62,892 nt of DNA, taken from contig NZ_AKJZ01000043.1 of assembly GCF_000282055.1 (NCBI RefSeq), forward strand, positions 1 through 62,892, in the 5' to 3' direction. The notes under the pieces are model-generated. The model did no database searches. It was given only the letters and a program-made list of their open reading frames with translations, and had not been told where the DNA came from. This DNA is from Flavobacterium sp. CF136 (GTDB lineage: Bacteria > Bacteroidota > Bacteroidia > Flavobacteriales > Flavobacteriaceae). The position numbers and the translations under genes were made by a program. Shown one piece after another: positions 45,597 to 55,183 of this stretch (positions are counted from its first letter, which is position 1; each line of letters begins with the position of its first letter).

Positions 45597-46928
45597 ATGA
45601 AAAAGGTGGGTAACCATAATTCGATCTCAAGAAAATTATTATTTAGCTTATCGCTAACGTTAATTTTCTCCCTAACTTCATTTGCTCAAGATCCTGCTGC
45701 TCCGGCTGCACCTGAAGCTGCTGCGCCTGCTGTAACTCAAGGTGGTGATCCGGTAAAAGGGAAAGAACTTTTTAATGCAAATTGTGCTGCATGTCACAAA
45801 TTAGATGCTAAGTCAACAGGTCCTGCCTTAAGAGGAGTTGCTGCTAAGCATGAAATGGCTTGGATCTATAAATGGGTTCATAATAGCTCTGAAGTTATTA
45901 AGTCAGGTGATGCTGTTGCAGTTAAACTTTTTGAAGAAAACAACAAGTCTGTAATGACTGCTTTTCCTCAATTAGCAGAAGCGGATATTGATAATATTAT
46001 CGCTTATACTTCTGAAGTAAAAGCTGAGCCTGCTGCTGGTACACCTGGTTCTGCGACTCCTCCGGGAACTAAAGTTGAAGATGGTGGTGTTTCTAATAAT
46101 ATTATTTTAACTGCCCTTGCCCTTGTAATGGTTATTTTGGTTGTTATGTTGTTTATGGTAAACAAGGTATTGGCTAAAGTTGCAAAAAACAATGGAATCG
46201 AGGTTGCGCCAAAAGAGACTAGAATTCCAATCTGGAAAGCTTTTGCTAAAAATCAATTTTTAGTATTGGTAACTTCTATATTCTTGCTTTTGGCAAGTAG
46301 TTATTTTGTATATGGCTTTTTAATGCAAGTTGGTGTTGATCAGAATTATGAGCCAATTCAACCAATTCATTATTCTCATAAAATTCACGCTGGAGATAAC
46401 GAGATCAATTGTAAATATTGTCACTCTGCTGCTCGTGTGAGTAAAAATGCGGGTATCCCTTCTTTGAATGTTTGTATGAACTGTCATAAGAATATTTCTG
46501 AAGTTGCTGAGACTACTGCTACTCCAGAGTACAGTAAAGCTTTTTACGATGCTCAAATTCAAAAATTATATGATGCTGTAGGTTGGGATAAAACTAAGCA
46601 GGCTTATACAGGAAAAACACAACCTGTAAAGTGGGTTCGTATTCATAATTTGCCTGATTTTGTTTATTTTAATCACTCACAACACGTTACTGTTGCAGGG
46701 GTTGAATGTCAAACTTGTCACGGGCCAGTGCAGGAATTTGAAATCATGAAGCAATATTCTAAGTTAACAATGGGATGGTGTGTTGATTGCCATAGAAAAA
46801 CTGATGTTAAGATGGAAGGTAATGCTTACTATGATAAAATTCATGCTGAACTTTCTAAAAAATACGGTGTAGATAAATTAACTGCAGCGCAAATGGGAGG
46901 TTTAGAATGCGGTAAATGCCACTATTAA
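45597..46928 (+). CDS. actA: alternative complex III subunit ActA, hexahaem cytochrome c
   Basis: The 443-residue protein begins with a signal peptide (SLTLIFSLTSFAQD). A cytochrome c domain follows with CAACHK (about residue 62). After a membrane helix (ILTALALVMVILVVMLFMV) and a second one (LVTSIFLLLASSYFVYGFLM) come five more CXXCH motifs: CKYCHS, CMNCHK, CQTCHG, CVDCHR and CGKCHY. Six haems c are expected; the classical ActA core has five, so the first domain is an extra fused one. ActA accepts electrons from the ActB iron-sulfur chain and passes them to the oxidase. It is first in the operon. Confidence 0.95.
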   Translation: MKKVGNHNSISRKLLFSLSLTLIFSLTSFAQDPAAPAAPEAAAPAVTQGGDPVKGKELFNANCAACHKLDAKSTGPALRGVAAKHEMAWIYKWVHNSSEVIKSGDAVAVKLFEENNKSVMTAFPQLAEADIDNIIAYTSEVKAEPAAGTPGSATPPGTKVEDGGVSNNIILTALALVMVILVVMLFMVNKVLAKVAKNNGIEVAPKETRIPIWKAFAKNQFLVLVTSIFLLLASSYFVYGFLMQVGVDQNYEPIQPIHYSHKIHAGDNEINCKYCHSAARVSKNAGIPSLNVCMNCHKNISEVAETTATPEYSKAFYDAQIQKLYDAVGWDKTKQAYTGKTQPVKWVRIHNLPDFVYFNHSQHVTVAGVECQTCHGPVQEFEIMKQYSKLTMGWCVDCHRKTDVKMEGNAYYDKIHAELSKKYGVDKLTAAQMGGLECGKCHY

Positions 46929-46960
46929 TCGAATTATTAAGATTTTAATATTTATATACA

Positions 46961-49900
46961 ATGTCATCAAACAAAAAATACTGGAAAAGTGTTGAAGAAC
47001 TAGAAAATAGTTCTATTGTTGAGGCGCTTAGAAATAACGAATTTGTTGAAGAAATTCCTACAGATGAATTCTTAGGAAATGCAGATGCTTTAGCGTCATC
47101 TGGAACTTCACGTCGTGACTTTTTAAAGTACGTAGGGTTTAGTACTGCAGCGGTTACGCTTGCTGCTTGCGAAGGTCCTGTTCACAAGTCTATCCCTTAT
47201 GTGTTACAACCGGAACAAATCATTCCTGGTGTTGCTGATTACTATGCAACAACTGTTTTTGATGGTTTTGATTTTGCTAACCTTTTAGTGAAAACTCGTG
47301 AAGGTCGTCCAATTAAAATTGATAACAATACTATTTCTGGAGCTAAGTTTTCAGCCAATGCTAGAATTCATGCATCTATCTTATCTTTATATGATAGCAT
47401 GCGTTTGAAAGAACCTAAATTGGAAGGAAAAAATAGTAGCTGGTCTGCTGTTGATTTAAAAATTAAATCAAGCTTGGCTGATGCAAAAGCAAAAGGCGGG
47501 CAAGTGGTATTGTTGACAAATACTTTAGCGAGTCCATCTACTGAGAAATTAATAGGTGAGTTTATTGCTAAAAACCCAAATGTAAAACATGTTGTTTATG
47601 ACGCTGTTTCTTCTTCTGAAGCTTTAGATGCATTTGAAACAGTTTACGGAGAAAGAGCTCTTGTTGATTACGATTTTTCAAAAGCTTCTTTAATTGTTTC
47701 TGTTGGAGCTGATTTCTTAGGAGATTGGCAAGGGGGTAGTTATGATGCCGGATATGCTAAAGGACGTATTCCTCAAAACGGTAAAATGTCTCGTCATTTT
47801 CAGTTTGAATCAAATATGACATTATCTGGAGCTGCTGCTGACAAACGTGTTCCGATGACTCCGGCTGATCAAAAACAAGCTTTAGTTTTAGTTTATAATA
47901 TTATTGCAGGTGCTTCTGTTCCGGTTTCTTTAGATGCTAAATTTAAGACAGAAGTTACTAAAGCTGCTCAACAGTTGAAAGCTGCTGGTTCTAAAGGAGT
48001 TTTAGTGTCTGGAATTGAAGATAAAAATGCTCAATTATTAGTATTGGCTATCAATCAGGTATTGGTTAGTGAAGCTTTTAATACAGCTGGTACAAGACAA
48101 ATTAGAAAAGGTTCTAATGCAATTGTATCTCAATTAATAAAAGATATGAATGCAGGTAGTGTTCATACTTTAATCATGAGTGGTATTAATCCGGTTTATA
48201 CATTAGCTGATTCAGCTTCTTTTGTATCTGGATTGAAAAAAGTAAAAACTTCAGTTGCTTTTTCTTTAAAAGAAGACGAAACTGCTTCAATTACTACAAT
48301 CGCTGCTCCGGCACCTCATTACTTAGAATCTTGGGGAGATGTTATGATTACAAAAGGAACTTATAGTTTAACTCAACCAACTATTCGTCCTATATTTAAT
48401 ACAAAACAATTTCAAGATATTTTATTGTCATTAAGCGGGGTTGCTGGAACTTTCTACGATTATCTTAAAGCTAATTCAGCTGGGATTATTGCAGGTTCTT
48501 CCTGGAATAAAGTTTTACATGATGGTGTTTTTGTAATTGGTTCTGCTGCATTATCTGGTGGTTCTGTTGATTATGCTGCTGCTGCAAATGCGGTTTCAAA
48601 ATCGAAAGCTGCTGGTGGATTTGAATTAGTATTGTATACTAAAACAGGTTTGGGTGACGGACAACAAGCAAACAATCCTTGGTTGCAAGAGTTTCCGGAT
48701 CCAATTACAAGAGTTTCCTGGGATAACTATGTTACTGTTTCGAATGCAGATGCTAAAAAATTAGGCTTGACAAATGAAATTGTTGCTAACGGAGGTTTAA
48801 ACGGAAGTTATGCTACAATTACTACTGCTGATGGGTTAAAACTAGATAATGTACCGGTTATTGTTCAGCCTGGACAAGCTGTTGGAACAGTTGGTTTAGC
48901 TGTTGGTTATGGTCGTAAAGCGGCTTTGAAAGAAGAAATGGTTGTAGGTTTAAATGCTTACACTTTATATAAAAACTTTAATAGTGTTCAATCTGTTTCT
49001 ATTGCAAAAGCAAATGGAGTTCATGAGTTTGCTTGTGTTCAGGGACAGAAAACATTAATGGGTAGAGGAGATATTATTAAAGAAACTACTCTTGAAATAT
49101 TTAATACTAGAGATGCAGAACATTGGAATGAAAAACCAATGGTATCTTTGGATCACCAGGAAGTTGAAGCTACAACAGTTGATTTATGGGAGTCATTTGA
49201 TCGTTCTACAGGACATCACTTTAACCTTTCTATCGACTTAAATGCTTGTACAGGATGTGGAGCATGTGTTATTGCTTGTCATGCTGAGAACAACGTTCCG
49301 GTTGTAGGTAAAGCAGAGGTAAGAAGAAGTCGTGATATGCACTGGTTGCGTATTGACAGATATTATTCTTCTGAAAGTACTTTTGAAGGTGATAACGAAA
49401 GAAAAGAAAATATTGCAGGTTTGTCCAGTTCATTATCTACATTTAATGAAATGGAAAAAGCTGGAGATAATCCACAAGTTTCATTCCAGCCAGTTATGTG
49501 TCAGCACTGTAATCATGCACCATGTGAGACAGTTTGTCCGGTTGCTGCAACATCTCATGGTCGTGAAGGTCAAAATCACATGGCATACAACAGATGTGTT
49601 GGTACTCGTTATTGTGCTAACAACTGTCCATATAAAGTACGTCGTTTTAACTGGTTCTTGTATAACAAAAACAGTGAATTCGATTATCATATGAATGACG
49701 ATTTAGGACGTATGGTATTAAATCCAGACGTAAACGTTCGTTCTCGTGGTGTTATGGAAAAATGTTCGATGTGTATTCAAATGACACAAGCTACTAAATT
49801 AAAAGCTAAAAACGAAGGTCGTCCAGTTGCTGATGGCGAATTTCAAACAGCTTGTTCTAACGCTTGTTCTTCTGGAGCAATGATATTTGGTGATGTTAAT

Positions 49901-50014
49901 GATACTGAAAGTAAAGTTGCTAAATTAGCAGCTGATGAAAGATCATATCACTTATTAGAGCATGTTGGAACAAAACCTAATGTGGTTTACCATGTTAAAG
50001 TTAGAAATACGTAG
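46961..50014 (+). CDS. actB: alternative complex III subunit ActB (molybdopterin-like, iron-sulfur)
   Basis: The 1017-residue protein starts with a Tat-type signal SRRDFLKYVGFSTAAVTLAA followed by Cys, so it may be a Tat-exported lipoprotein. The central part resembles the molybdopterin domain of the CISM superfamily, which binds no cofactor in ActB. The C-terminal ferredoxin part (about residue 760 on) holds CTGCGACVIACHAE, CQHCNHAPCETVCP, CVGTRYCANNCPY and CSMCIQMTQ with a later ACSNACSSGA. That is three [4Fe-4S] and one [3Fe-4S] site by family knowledge. It relays electrons from menaquinol to ActA. Confidence 0.96.
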   Translation: MSSNKKYWKSVEELENSSIVEALRNNEFVEEIPTDEFLGNADALASSGTSRRDFLKYVGFSTAAVTLAACEGPVHKSIPYVLQPEQIIPGVADYYATTVFDGFDFANLLVKTREGRPIKIDNNTISGAKFSANARIHASILSLYDSMRLKEPKLEGKNSSWSAVDLKIKSSLADAKAKGGQVVLLTNTLASPSTEKLIGEFIAKNPNVKHVVYDAVSSSEALDAFETVYGERALVDYDFSKASLIVSVGADFLGDWQGGSYDAGYAKGRIPQNGKMSRHFQFESNMTLSGAAADKRVPMTPADQKQALVLVYNIIAGASVPVSLDAKFKTEVTKAAQQLKAAGSKGVLVSGIEDKNAQLLVLAINQVLVSEAFNTAGTRQIRKGSNAIVSQLIKDMNAGSVHTLIMSGINPVYTLADSASFVSGLKKVKTSVAFSLKEDETASITTIAAPAPHYLESWGDVMITKGTYSLTQPTIRPIFNTKQFQDILLSLSGVAGTFYDYLKANSAGIIAGSSWNKVLHDGVFVIGSAALSGGSVDYAAAANAVSKSKAAGGFELVLYTKTGLGDGQQANNPWLQEFPDPITRVSWDNYVTVSNADAKKLGLTNEIVANGGLNGSYATITTADGLKLDNVPVIVQPGQAVGTVGLAVGYGRKAALKEEMVVGLNAYTLYKNFNSVQSVSIAKANGVHEFACVQGQKTLMGRGDIIKETTLEIFNTRDAEHWNEKPMVSLDHQEVEATTVDLWESFDRSTGHHFNLSIDLNACTGCGACVIACHAENNVPVVGKAEVRRSRDMHWLRIDRYYSSESTFEGDNERKENIAGLSSSLSTFNEMEKAGDNPQVSFQPVMCQHCNHAPCETVCPVAATSHGREGQNHMAYNRCVGTRYCANNCPYKVRRFNWFLYNKNSEFDYHMNDDLGRMVLNPDVNVRSRGVMEKCSMCIQMTQATKLKAKNEGRPVADGEFQTACSNACSSGAMIFGDVNDTESKVAKLAADERSYHLLEHVGTKPNVVYHVKVRNT

Positions 50015-50052
50015 TACAAAAAATTATTAATTAAGAAACAATATAAAGGATT

Positions 50053-51453
50053 ATGTCGTCTCATTACGAAGCACCCATTAGAAAACCTTTAGTTATAGGT
50101 GATAAATCTTATCACGATGTAACAGTAGATGTAGCTGCACCTGTTGAAGGTCCAGCAAATAAACATTGGTGGATTGTATTTTCAATCGCATTAACAGCTT
50201 TCCTTTGGGGATTAGGCTGTATAATTTACACCGTATCTACCGGTATCGGAACATGGGGATTAAATAAAACAGTTGGTTGGGCTTGGGATATCACAAACTT
50301 CGTTTGGTGGGTTGGTATTGGTCACGCTGGAACATTAATTTCTGCGGTATTATTACTTTTCCGTCAACGTTGGAGAATGGCTATTAACCGTTCTGCAGAA
50401 GCAATGACTATCTTCTCAGTAGTTCAGGCAGGTTTATTTCCGATTATTCACATGGGACGTCCATGGTTAGCATACTGGGTTTTACCTATTCCAAATCAAT
50501 TTGGATCTTTATGGGTAAACTTTAACTCACCATTGCTTTGGGATGTGTTCGCAATTTCAACATATCTTTCGGTATCATTAGTTTTCTGGTGGACTGGTTT
50601 ATTGCCTGACTTTGCAATGCTGCGTGATAGAGCGGTAACTCCTTTTACAAAAAGAGTTTATTCTATTTTAAGTTTTGGATGGAGTGGTAGAGCTAAAGAC
50701 TGGCAGCGTTTTGAAGAAGTCTCTTTAGTACTTGCAGGTTTAGCAACTCCTCTTGTACTTTCTGTACACACAATTGTATCGATGGACTTTGCTACTTCTG
50801 TAATTCCGGGATGGCATACAACAATTTTCCCTCCGTACTTCGTTGCGGGAGCGGTATTCTCAGGATTTGCAATGGTAAACACATTGTTGATTATTATGAG
50901 AAAGGTTTCTAACCTTGAAGCTTATATTACAGTACAGCATATTGAATTAATGAATATCATTATCATGATTACAGGTTCTATTGTTGGTGTAGCTTACATC
51001 ACTGAGTTATTTGTAGCTTGGTATTCAGGTGTAGAATATGAGCAATATGCATTCTTAAACAGAGCTACCGGACCTTACTGGTGGGCATATTGGTCAATGA
51101 TGACTTGTAACGTTTTCTCTCCGCAATTTATGTGGTTCAAAAAATTAAGAACAAGTATCATGTTTTCATTTATTATTTCGATTGTAGTAAACATCGGAAT
51201 GTGGTTTGAAAGATTCGTAATTATTGTTACTTCTTTACATAGAGATTACCTTCCATCTTCTTGGACAATGTTTTCGCCAACATTTGTTGATATTGGAATT
51301 TTCATCGGAACGATAGGTTTCTTTTTTGTATTGTTTTTATTGTACTCCAGAACATTCCCTGTTATTGCTCAGGCAGAGGTAAAAACAATTTTGAAAGGAA
51401 CAGGAGATAATTACATTAGAGAAAGAGCAAATAAAGATTCACATCATGAGTAA
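50053..51453 (+). CDS. actC: alternative complex III subunit ActC (NrfD-like)
   Basis: The 466-residue integral membrane protein of the NrfD/PsrC family has about ten hydrophobic segments. Markers are WWIVFSIALTAFLWGLGC, NFVWWVGIGHAGTLISA (a conserved His for quinol binding), FPIIHMGRPWLAYWVLP and STYLSVSLVFWW. ActC holds one of the menaquinol sites and probably helps proton transfer. It overlaps actD by eight bases. The C-terminus ends in SHHE, a small His-rich tail. Confidence 0.96.
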   Translation: MSSHYEAPIRKPLVIGDKSYHDVTVDVAAPVEGPANKHWWIVFSIALTAFLWGLGCIIYTVSTGIGTWGLNKTVGWAWDITNFVWWVGIGHAGTLISAVLLLFRQRWRMAINRSAEAMTIFSVVQAGLFPIIHMGRPWLAYWVLPIPNQFGSLWVNFNSPLLWDVFAISTYLSVSLVFWWTGLLPDFAMLRDRAVTPFTKRVYSILSFGWSGRAKDWQRFEEVSLVLAGLATPLVLSVHTIVSMDFATSVIPGWHTTIFPPYFVAGAVFSGFAMVNTLLIIMRKVSNLEAYITVQHIELMNIIIMITGSIVGVAYITELFVAWYSGVEYEQYAFLNRATGPYWWAYWSMMTCNVFSPQFMWFKKLRTSIMFSFIISIVVNIGMWFERFVIIVTSLHRDYLPSSWTMFSPTFVDIGIFIGTIGFFFVLFLLYSRTFPVIAQAEVKTILKGTGDNYIRERANKDSHHE

Positions 51454-51970
51454 TAAAGTAATATACGCCATTTATAATGACGATGATATTTTGATGGATG
51501 CAGTAAAGAAAACCAGAGCTGCACATCATCATATTGAAGAAGTTTTTACTCCATTCCCAGTTCACGGATTGGATAAAGCTATGGGTTTAGCGCCAACAAG
51601 ATTAGCAATTTGTTCTTTTTTATATGGATGTGTTGGTATTTCTGTTGCAACAACAATGATGAGTTATATTATGATTCATGACTGGCCACAGGATATTGGT
51701 GGAAAACCAAGTTTTAGTTTCATTCAGAATATGCCGGCTTTCGTGCCAATTATGTTTGAGATGACCGTATTTTTTGCTGCTCACTTAATGGTAATTACTT
51801 TTTATATGAGAAGTAGATTATGGCCATTTAAAGATGCTGAAAATCCTGATGTAAGAACAACAGATGACCATTTTTTAATGGAGGTTGCTGTAAACAATAA
51901 CGAAGCAGAACTAGTTTCTTTTTTCGAAGGTACGGGAGCAGTTGAAGTTAAAGTAATTGAAAAGAATTAA
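51446..51970 (+). CDS. actD: alternative complex III subunit ActD
   Basis: The 174-residue protein is of the DUF3341 type: VIYAIYNDDDILMDAVKK, FTPFPVHGLDKAMGL and two membrane helices (about residues 48-72 and 94-116). ActD packs against ActC and has no cofactor. Length and position are standard for the act operon. It overlaps the actC end and is followed by actE eight bases later. Confidence 0.95.
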   Translation: MSNKVIYAIYNDDDILMDAVKKTRAAHHHIEEVFTPFPVHGLDKAMGLAPTRLAICSFLYGCVGISVATTMMSYIMIHDWPQDIGGKPSFSFIQNMPAFVPIMFEMTVFFAAHLMVITFYMRSRLWPFKDAENPDVRTTDDHFLMEVAVNNNEAELVSFFEGTGAVEVKVIEKN

Positions 51971-51978
51971 TTGTAGCT

Positions 51979-52524
51979 ATGAAAAGGATATATAAAATAA
52001 CACTTTTAGTTGGTATAACTATTTTAGTTTCATCTTGCCACAATAATTCGGCACCAAACTATCAGTATTTCCCTAATATGTATGAATCTGTAGGATATGA
52101 AACATATTCCGAAGCTTCTGTATTTAAAGGAGGAAAAGAAGGACAGCTTCCTGTAAAAGGAACTATTAACAGAGGTTTTGAACCTTATGAATATGAAAAT
52201 TCGACTGCAGGTTATGAATTGGCTAAAGCTAATTTAAAATCTCCTTTGGATTCTATCGAAAGAAATTCTGGTAAAGGAAAAGAACTTTTCGAAATTTATT
52301 GTATTAGTTGCCATGGTGCAGCTGGTAACGGTAAAGGTAAATTGGTTGAAAGAGAAAAATTTCTTGGAGTACCTAGCTATAAAGACAGAGTAATTACTGA
52401 AGGAAGTATCTTTCACGTAGAGACTTATGGTTTAAATGCAATGGGTTCACATGCAAATCAATTAAGTGCCCATGAACGTTGGTTGGTTGCTGACTATGTT
52501 CTGAAACTAAAAAGCCAATTATAA
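51979..52524 (+). CDS. actE: alternative complex III subunit ActE, monohaem cytochrome c lipoprotein
   Basis: The 181-residue protein has a lipoprotein signal (ITLLVGITILVSSC) and a C-terminal cytochrome c domain with CISCHGAAGNGKG near residue 108. A Met ligand is likely in GLNAMGSHAN. The conserved N-terminal part MYESVGYETY with SSVFKGGKEGQLP-like residues is typical of ActE. It probably carries electrons on the periplasmic face of complex III. It lies eight bases after actD. Confidence 0.95.
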   Translation: MKRIYKITLLVGITILVSSCHNNSAPNYQYFPNMYESVGYETYSEASVFKGGKEGQLPVKGTINRGFEPYEYENSTAGYELAKANLKSPLDSIERNSGKGKELFEIYCISCHGAAGNGKGKLVEREKFLGVPSYKDRVITEGSIFHVETYGLNAMGSHANQLSAHERWLVADYVLKLKSQL

Positions 52525-52551
52525 TTGTTGAACAAACTGATCGTAATAGAT

Positions 52552-53946
52552 ATGTATACATTTTCAAGTAAATTAAAAACTTTTTCTATCATCCTAATGG
52601 CCATTGGTATATTAGGTATTGGGTATGGTTTTTTAAGTGCTCCTAAAGATATTCAAGAAGTTGAAAAAATACTAGCTGCAGATGCACATGGTTCTCATGG
52701 TGCGGAACATGAAGCTACTACTGAGGCTTCTCACAAAGAAGCTGGACACCATGAAGCTGCTGAAGCTTCACATGAATCACATAATGGTGGAGAGCATGAA
52801 AAAGTTGGTGCTTCTAATGAGCATGAAAAACATTTAAACCATGTATTGCACCAATTACAAAACAAGCCTTGGTCTGCATTATATGTTGCTTGTATTTTCT
52901 TTTTACTGCTTTCTATGGGAGTTTTAGCATTTTATGCTATACAACAAGTTGCTCAGGCAGGTTGGTCTCCTGTTTTGTTTAGAGTTATGCAGGGAATAAC
53001 AGCATATTTGCCCGTTGCTTCTGTAATTTTCTTTATTATATTGGTTCTTTGCGGATTACATTTTAACCATATTTTTGTTTGGTTGGAAAAAGGCGTTACA
53101 ATTGAAGGTAATCCTAATTATGATGAAATTATTGCCGGTAAAGCTGGTTATTTAAACTTTCCTTTCTGGATTGCCAGAGCTGGAATCTTTTTATTAGGTT
53201 GGAATTTATATCGTTATTATTCCAGAAAAAACTGTTTGGCTCAAGATGAAGCTAATGATGATTTAAATTACAAAAAGAATTTTAAACAATCTGCCGGATT
53301 TTTAGTGTTCTTTATTGTATCTGAATCTATTATGTCTTGGGATTGGATTATGTCATTTGATCCACACTGGTTTAGTACATTGTTTGGCTGGTATGTATTT
53401 GCTTCTTTCTTTGTAAGTGGTATTACTACTATAGCATTGATTACAGTATACTTAAAATCTAAAGGATATTTAGAATATGTAAATACAAGTCATATTCATG
53501 ATTTAGCTAAATTCATGTTCGGTATCAGTATTTTTTGGACCTATTTATGGTTCTCTCAATTCATGTTGATTTGGTATGCTAATATTCCTGAAGAGGTAAC
53601 TTATTTTATAACAAGAATTCAATTATACAACTTGCCTTTCTTTGGTGCCGTAGTTATGAATTTTGTTTTCCCATTATTGATATTAATCAATACAGATTTT
53701 AAACGTCTTAGCTGGGTTATTGTAATGGCTGGTATAGTAATTTTATTAGGGCATTATGTTGACTTCTTTAATATGATTATGCCAGGTACGGTAGGAGATA
53801 AATGGTTTATTGGAGTTCCTGAAATTGCATCTATTCTTTTCTTCCTAGGATTATTCATTTTTGTAGTATTTACTGCATTGACTAAAGCTCCTTTATTGGC
53901 AAAAAGAAATCCTTTCATTGAAGAAAGTAAACATTTTCATTATTAA
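52552..53946 (+). CDS. actF: alternative complex III subunit ActF
   Basis: I chose the ATG at 52552 (MYTFSSKLKTFS), giving 464 residues. The frame is open to a TTG at 52525, right after the actE stop, which is less likely. ActF is an NrfD-related membrane protein with about ten helices; WSPVLFRVMQGITAYLP, SESIMSWDWIMSFDPHWFST and TYLWFSQFMLIWYANIPEE are its markers. Between the first and second helices, about residues 44-95, is a stretch very rich in His and Glu (for example HKEAGHHEAAEASHESH). That insertion is probably periplasmic and could bind metal. Confidence 0.94.
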   Translation: MYTFSSKLKTFSIILMAIGILGIGYGFLSAPKDIQEVEKILAADAHGSHGAEHEATTEASHKEAGHHEAAEASHESHNGGEHEKVGASNEHEKHLNHVLHQLQNKPWSALYVACIFFLLLSMGVLAFYAIQQVAQAGWSPVLFRVMQGITAYLPVASVIFFIILVLCGLHFNHIFVWLEKGVTIEGNPNYDEIIAGKAGYLNFPFWIARAGIFLLGWNLYRYYSRKNCLAQDEANDDLNYKKNFKQSAGFLVFFIVSESIMSWDWIMSFDPHWFSTLFGWYVFASFFVSGITTIALITVYLKSKGYLEYVNTSHIHDLAKFMFGISIFWTYLWFSQFMLIWYANIPEEVTYFITRIQLYNLPFFGAVVMNFVFPLLILINTDFKRLSWVIVMAGIVILLGHYVDFFNMIMPGTVGDKWFIGVPEIASILFFLGLFIFVVFTALTKAPLLAKRNPFIEESKHFHY

Positions 53947-53965
53947 TATTTAAAGAAATAAACAG

Positions 53966-55153
53966 ATGACAAGTTTGTTGGTAATTATAGTTTTAGTTTT
54001 ATTAGCAGTTGCATTGTGGCAATTGACCAAGATTTTTGATCTTACTCAAGTAGGATCTTCTTCGGACGATTCGCAAGTTGCATCAGATAATGATAATAAT
54101 ATTCAGGGATATATTATGTTTGGCTTTTTGGCTTTCATTTATATATTTACTATTTATGGTTTACTAAAATGGGGTCATTTAGCACTTCATACACCTGCTT
54201 CCGAGCACGGAATTTTAGTAGATAGTTTGATGAATATTACTTGGGTTTTAATTTTTGCAGTTCAGGTTATTACACAAGGATTATTATACTGGTTTTCTTT
54301 TAAAAATAGAGGAAATAAAGATAGAAAAGCATTATTCTTTGCAGATAGTAATAAATTAGAGGCAATCTGGAGTATTATTCCATCTGTTGTTTTGGCAGTT
54401 TTAATTCTTTATGGATTGTATGCATGGAACAATATCATGTTTGTTGATAAAGATGAAGACGTTATTGAAATCGAATTATACGCACAACAATTTAAATGGA
54501 CTGCTAGATATGCAGGTCAGGATAATACTTTAGGAAAAGCTAATGTACGTTTAATTGAAGGAGTAAATACTTTAGGTGTTGATATGTCTGACCCTAATGC
54601 TCAAGATGATATTGTAGTTACAGAATTACATATTCCTAAAGGTAAAAAAATACATTTCAAGATGCGTTCTCAGGATGTACTTCACTCAGCTTATATGCCT
54701 CACTTTAGAGCACAAATGAACTGTGTTCCCGGTATGGTTACTGAATTTGCTTTTATTCCAACTTATACAACTGCTGAATATAGAGAGTTGCCTTTTATGG
54801 TTGAAAAAGTATCAAATATCAATAAAATCAGAGCTGTTAAAAGTGCTGAATTAGTTGCTAAAGGCGGTACAGCTTTGGATCCTTATACATTTGATTATTT
54901 ATTATTATGTAATAAAATTTGTGGAGCATCTCATTACAATATGCAAATGAAAGTGGTTGTTGATTCACCGGCTGATTACAAAAAATGGTTAAGCGAAAAA
55001 ACTACTTTAGCTCAGGATATTAAAGCTGCAGCTGCTGCTGAGAAACCAGCTGAAGAAGTTAAAGCTTCTACTACAGACAGCACAGCTAAAGACACTGTTA
55101 AAGCAGTTATAGATACTGTTAAAGCAGTTGTAGCTAAAGTTGCAATGAAATAA
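53966..55153 (+). CDS. coxB: cytochrome c oxidase subunit II
   Basis: The 395-residue protein has an N-terminal membrane region with three hydrophobic segments, followed by the cupredoxin domain with the CuA site. Ligands are H near 238 in LHSAYMPHFRAQMN and the C-x3-C-x3-H-x2-M pattern in CNKICGASHYNMQM (about residues 314-327). FKWTARYAGQD is the aromatic region that passes electrons to CuA. The C-terminus carries an Ala, Lys and Thr-rich tail of about 45 residues. No haem c motif is fused, so it is an aa3-type rather than caa3-type subunit. It follows actF by 19 bases. Confidence 0.96.
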   Translation: MTSLLVIIVLVLLAVALWQLTKIFDLTQVGSSSDDSQVASDNDNNIQGYIMFGFLAFIYIFTIYGLLKWGHLALHTPASEHGILVDSLMNITWVLIFAVQVITQGLLYWFSFKNRGNKDRKALFFADSNKLEAIWSIIPSVVLAVLILYGLYAWNNIMFVDKDEDVIEIELYAQQFKWTARYAGQDNTLGKANVRLIEGVNTLGVDMSDPNAQDDIVVTELHIPKGKKIHFKMRSQDVLHSAYMPHFRAQMNCVPGMVTEFAFIPTYTTAEYRELPFMVEKVSNINKIRAVKSAELVAKGGTALDPYTFDYLLLCNKICGASHYNMQMKVVVDSPADYKKWLSEKTTLAQDIKAAAAAEKPAEEVKASTTDSTAKDTVKAVIDTVKAVVAKVAMK

Positions 55154-55183
55154 TATTTATTAAGAAATTTAAAGTATACATAT

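Noticed and set aside
49332..49694. A 120-codon plus-strand frame inside actB rich in Cys and Val
   Set aside because: It is the shifted frame over the iron-sulfur region of actB and has no start context of its own.
52525..52551. TTG start for actF directly after the actE stop
   Set aside because: The ATG at 52552 gives a normal N-terminus before the first membrane helix. The nine added residues are not family-like.
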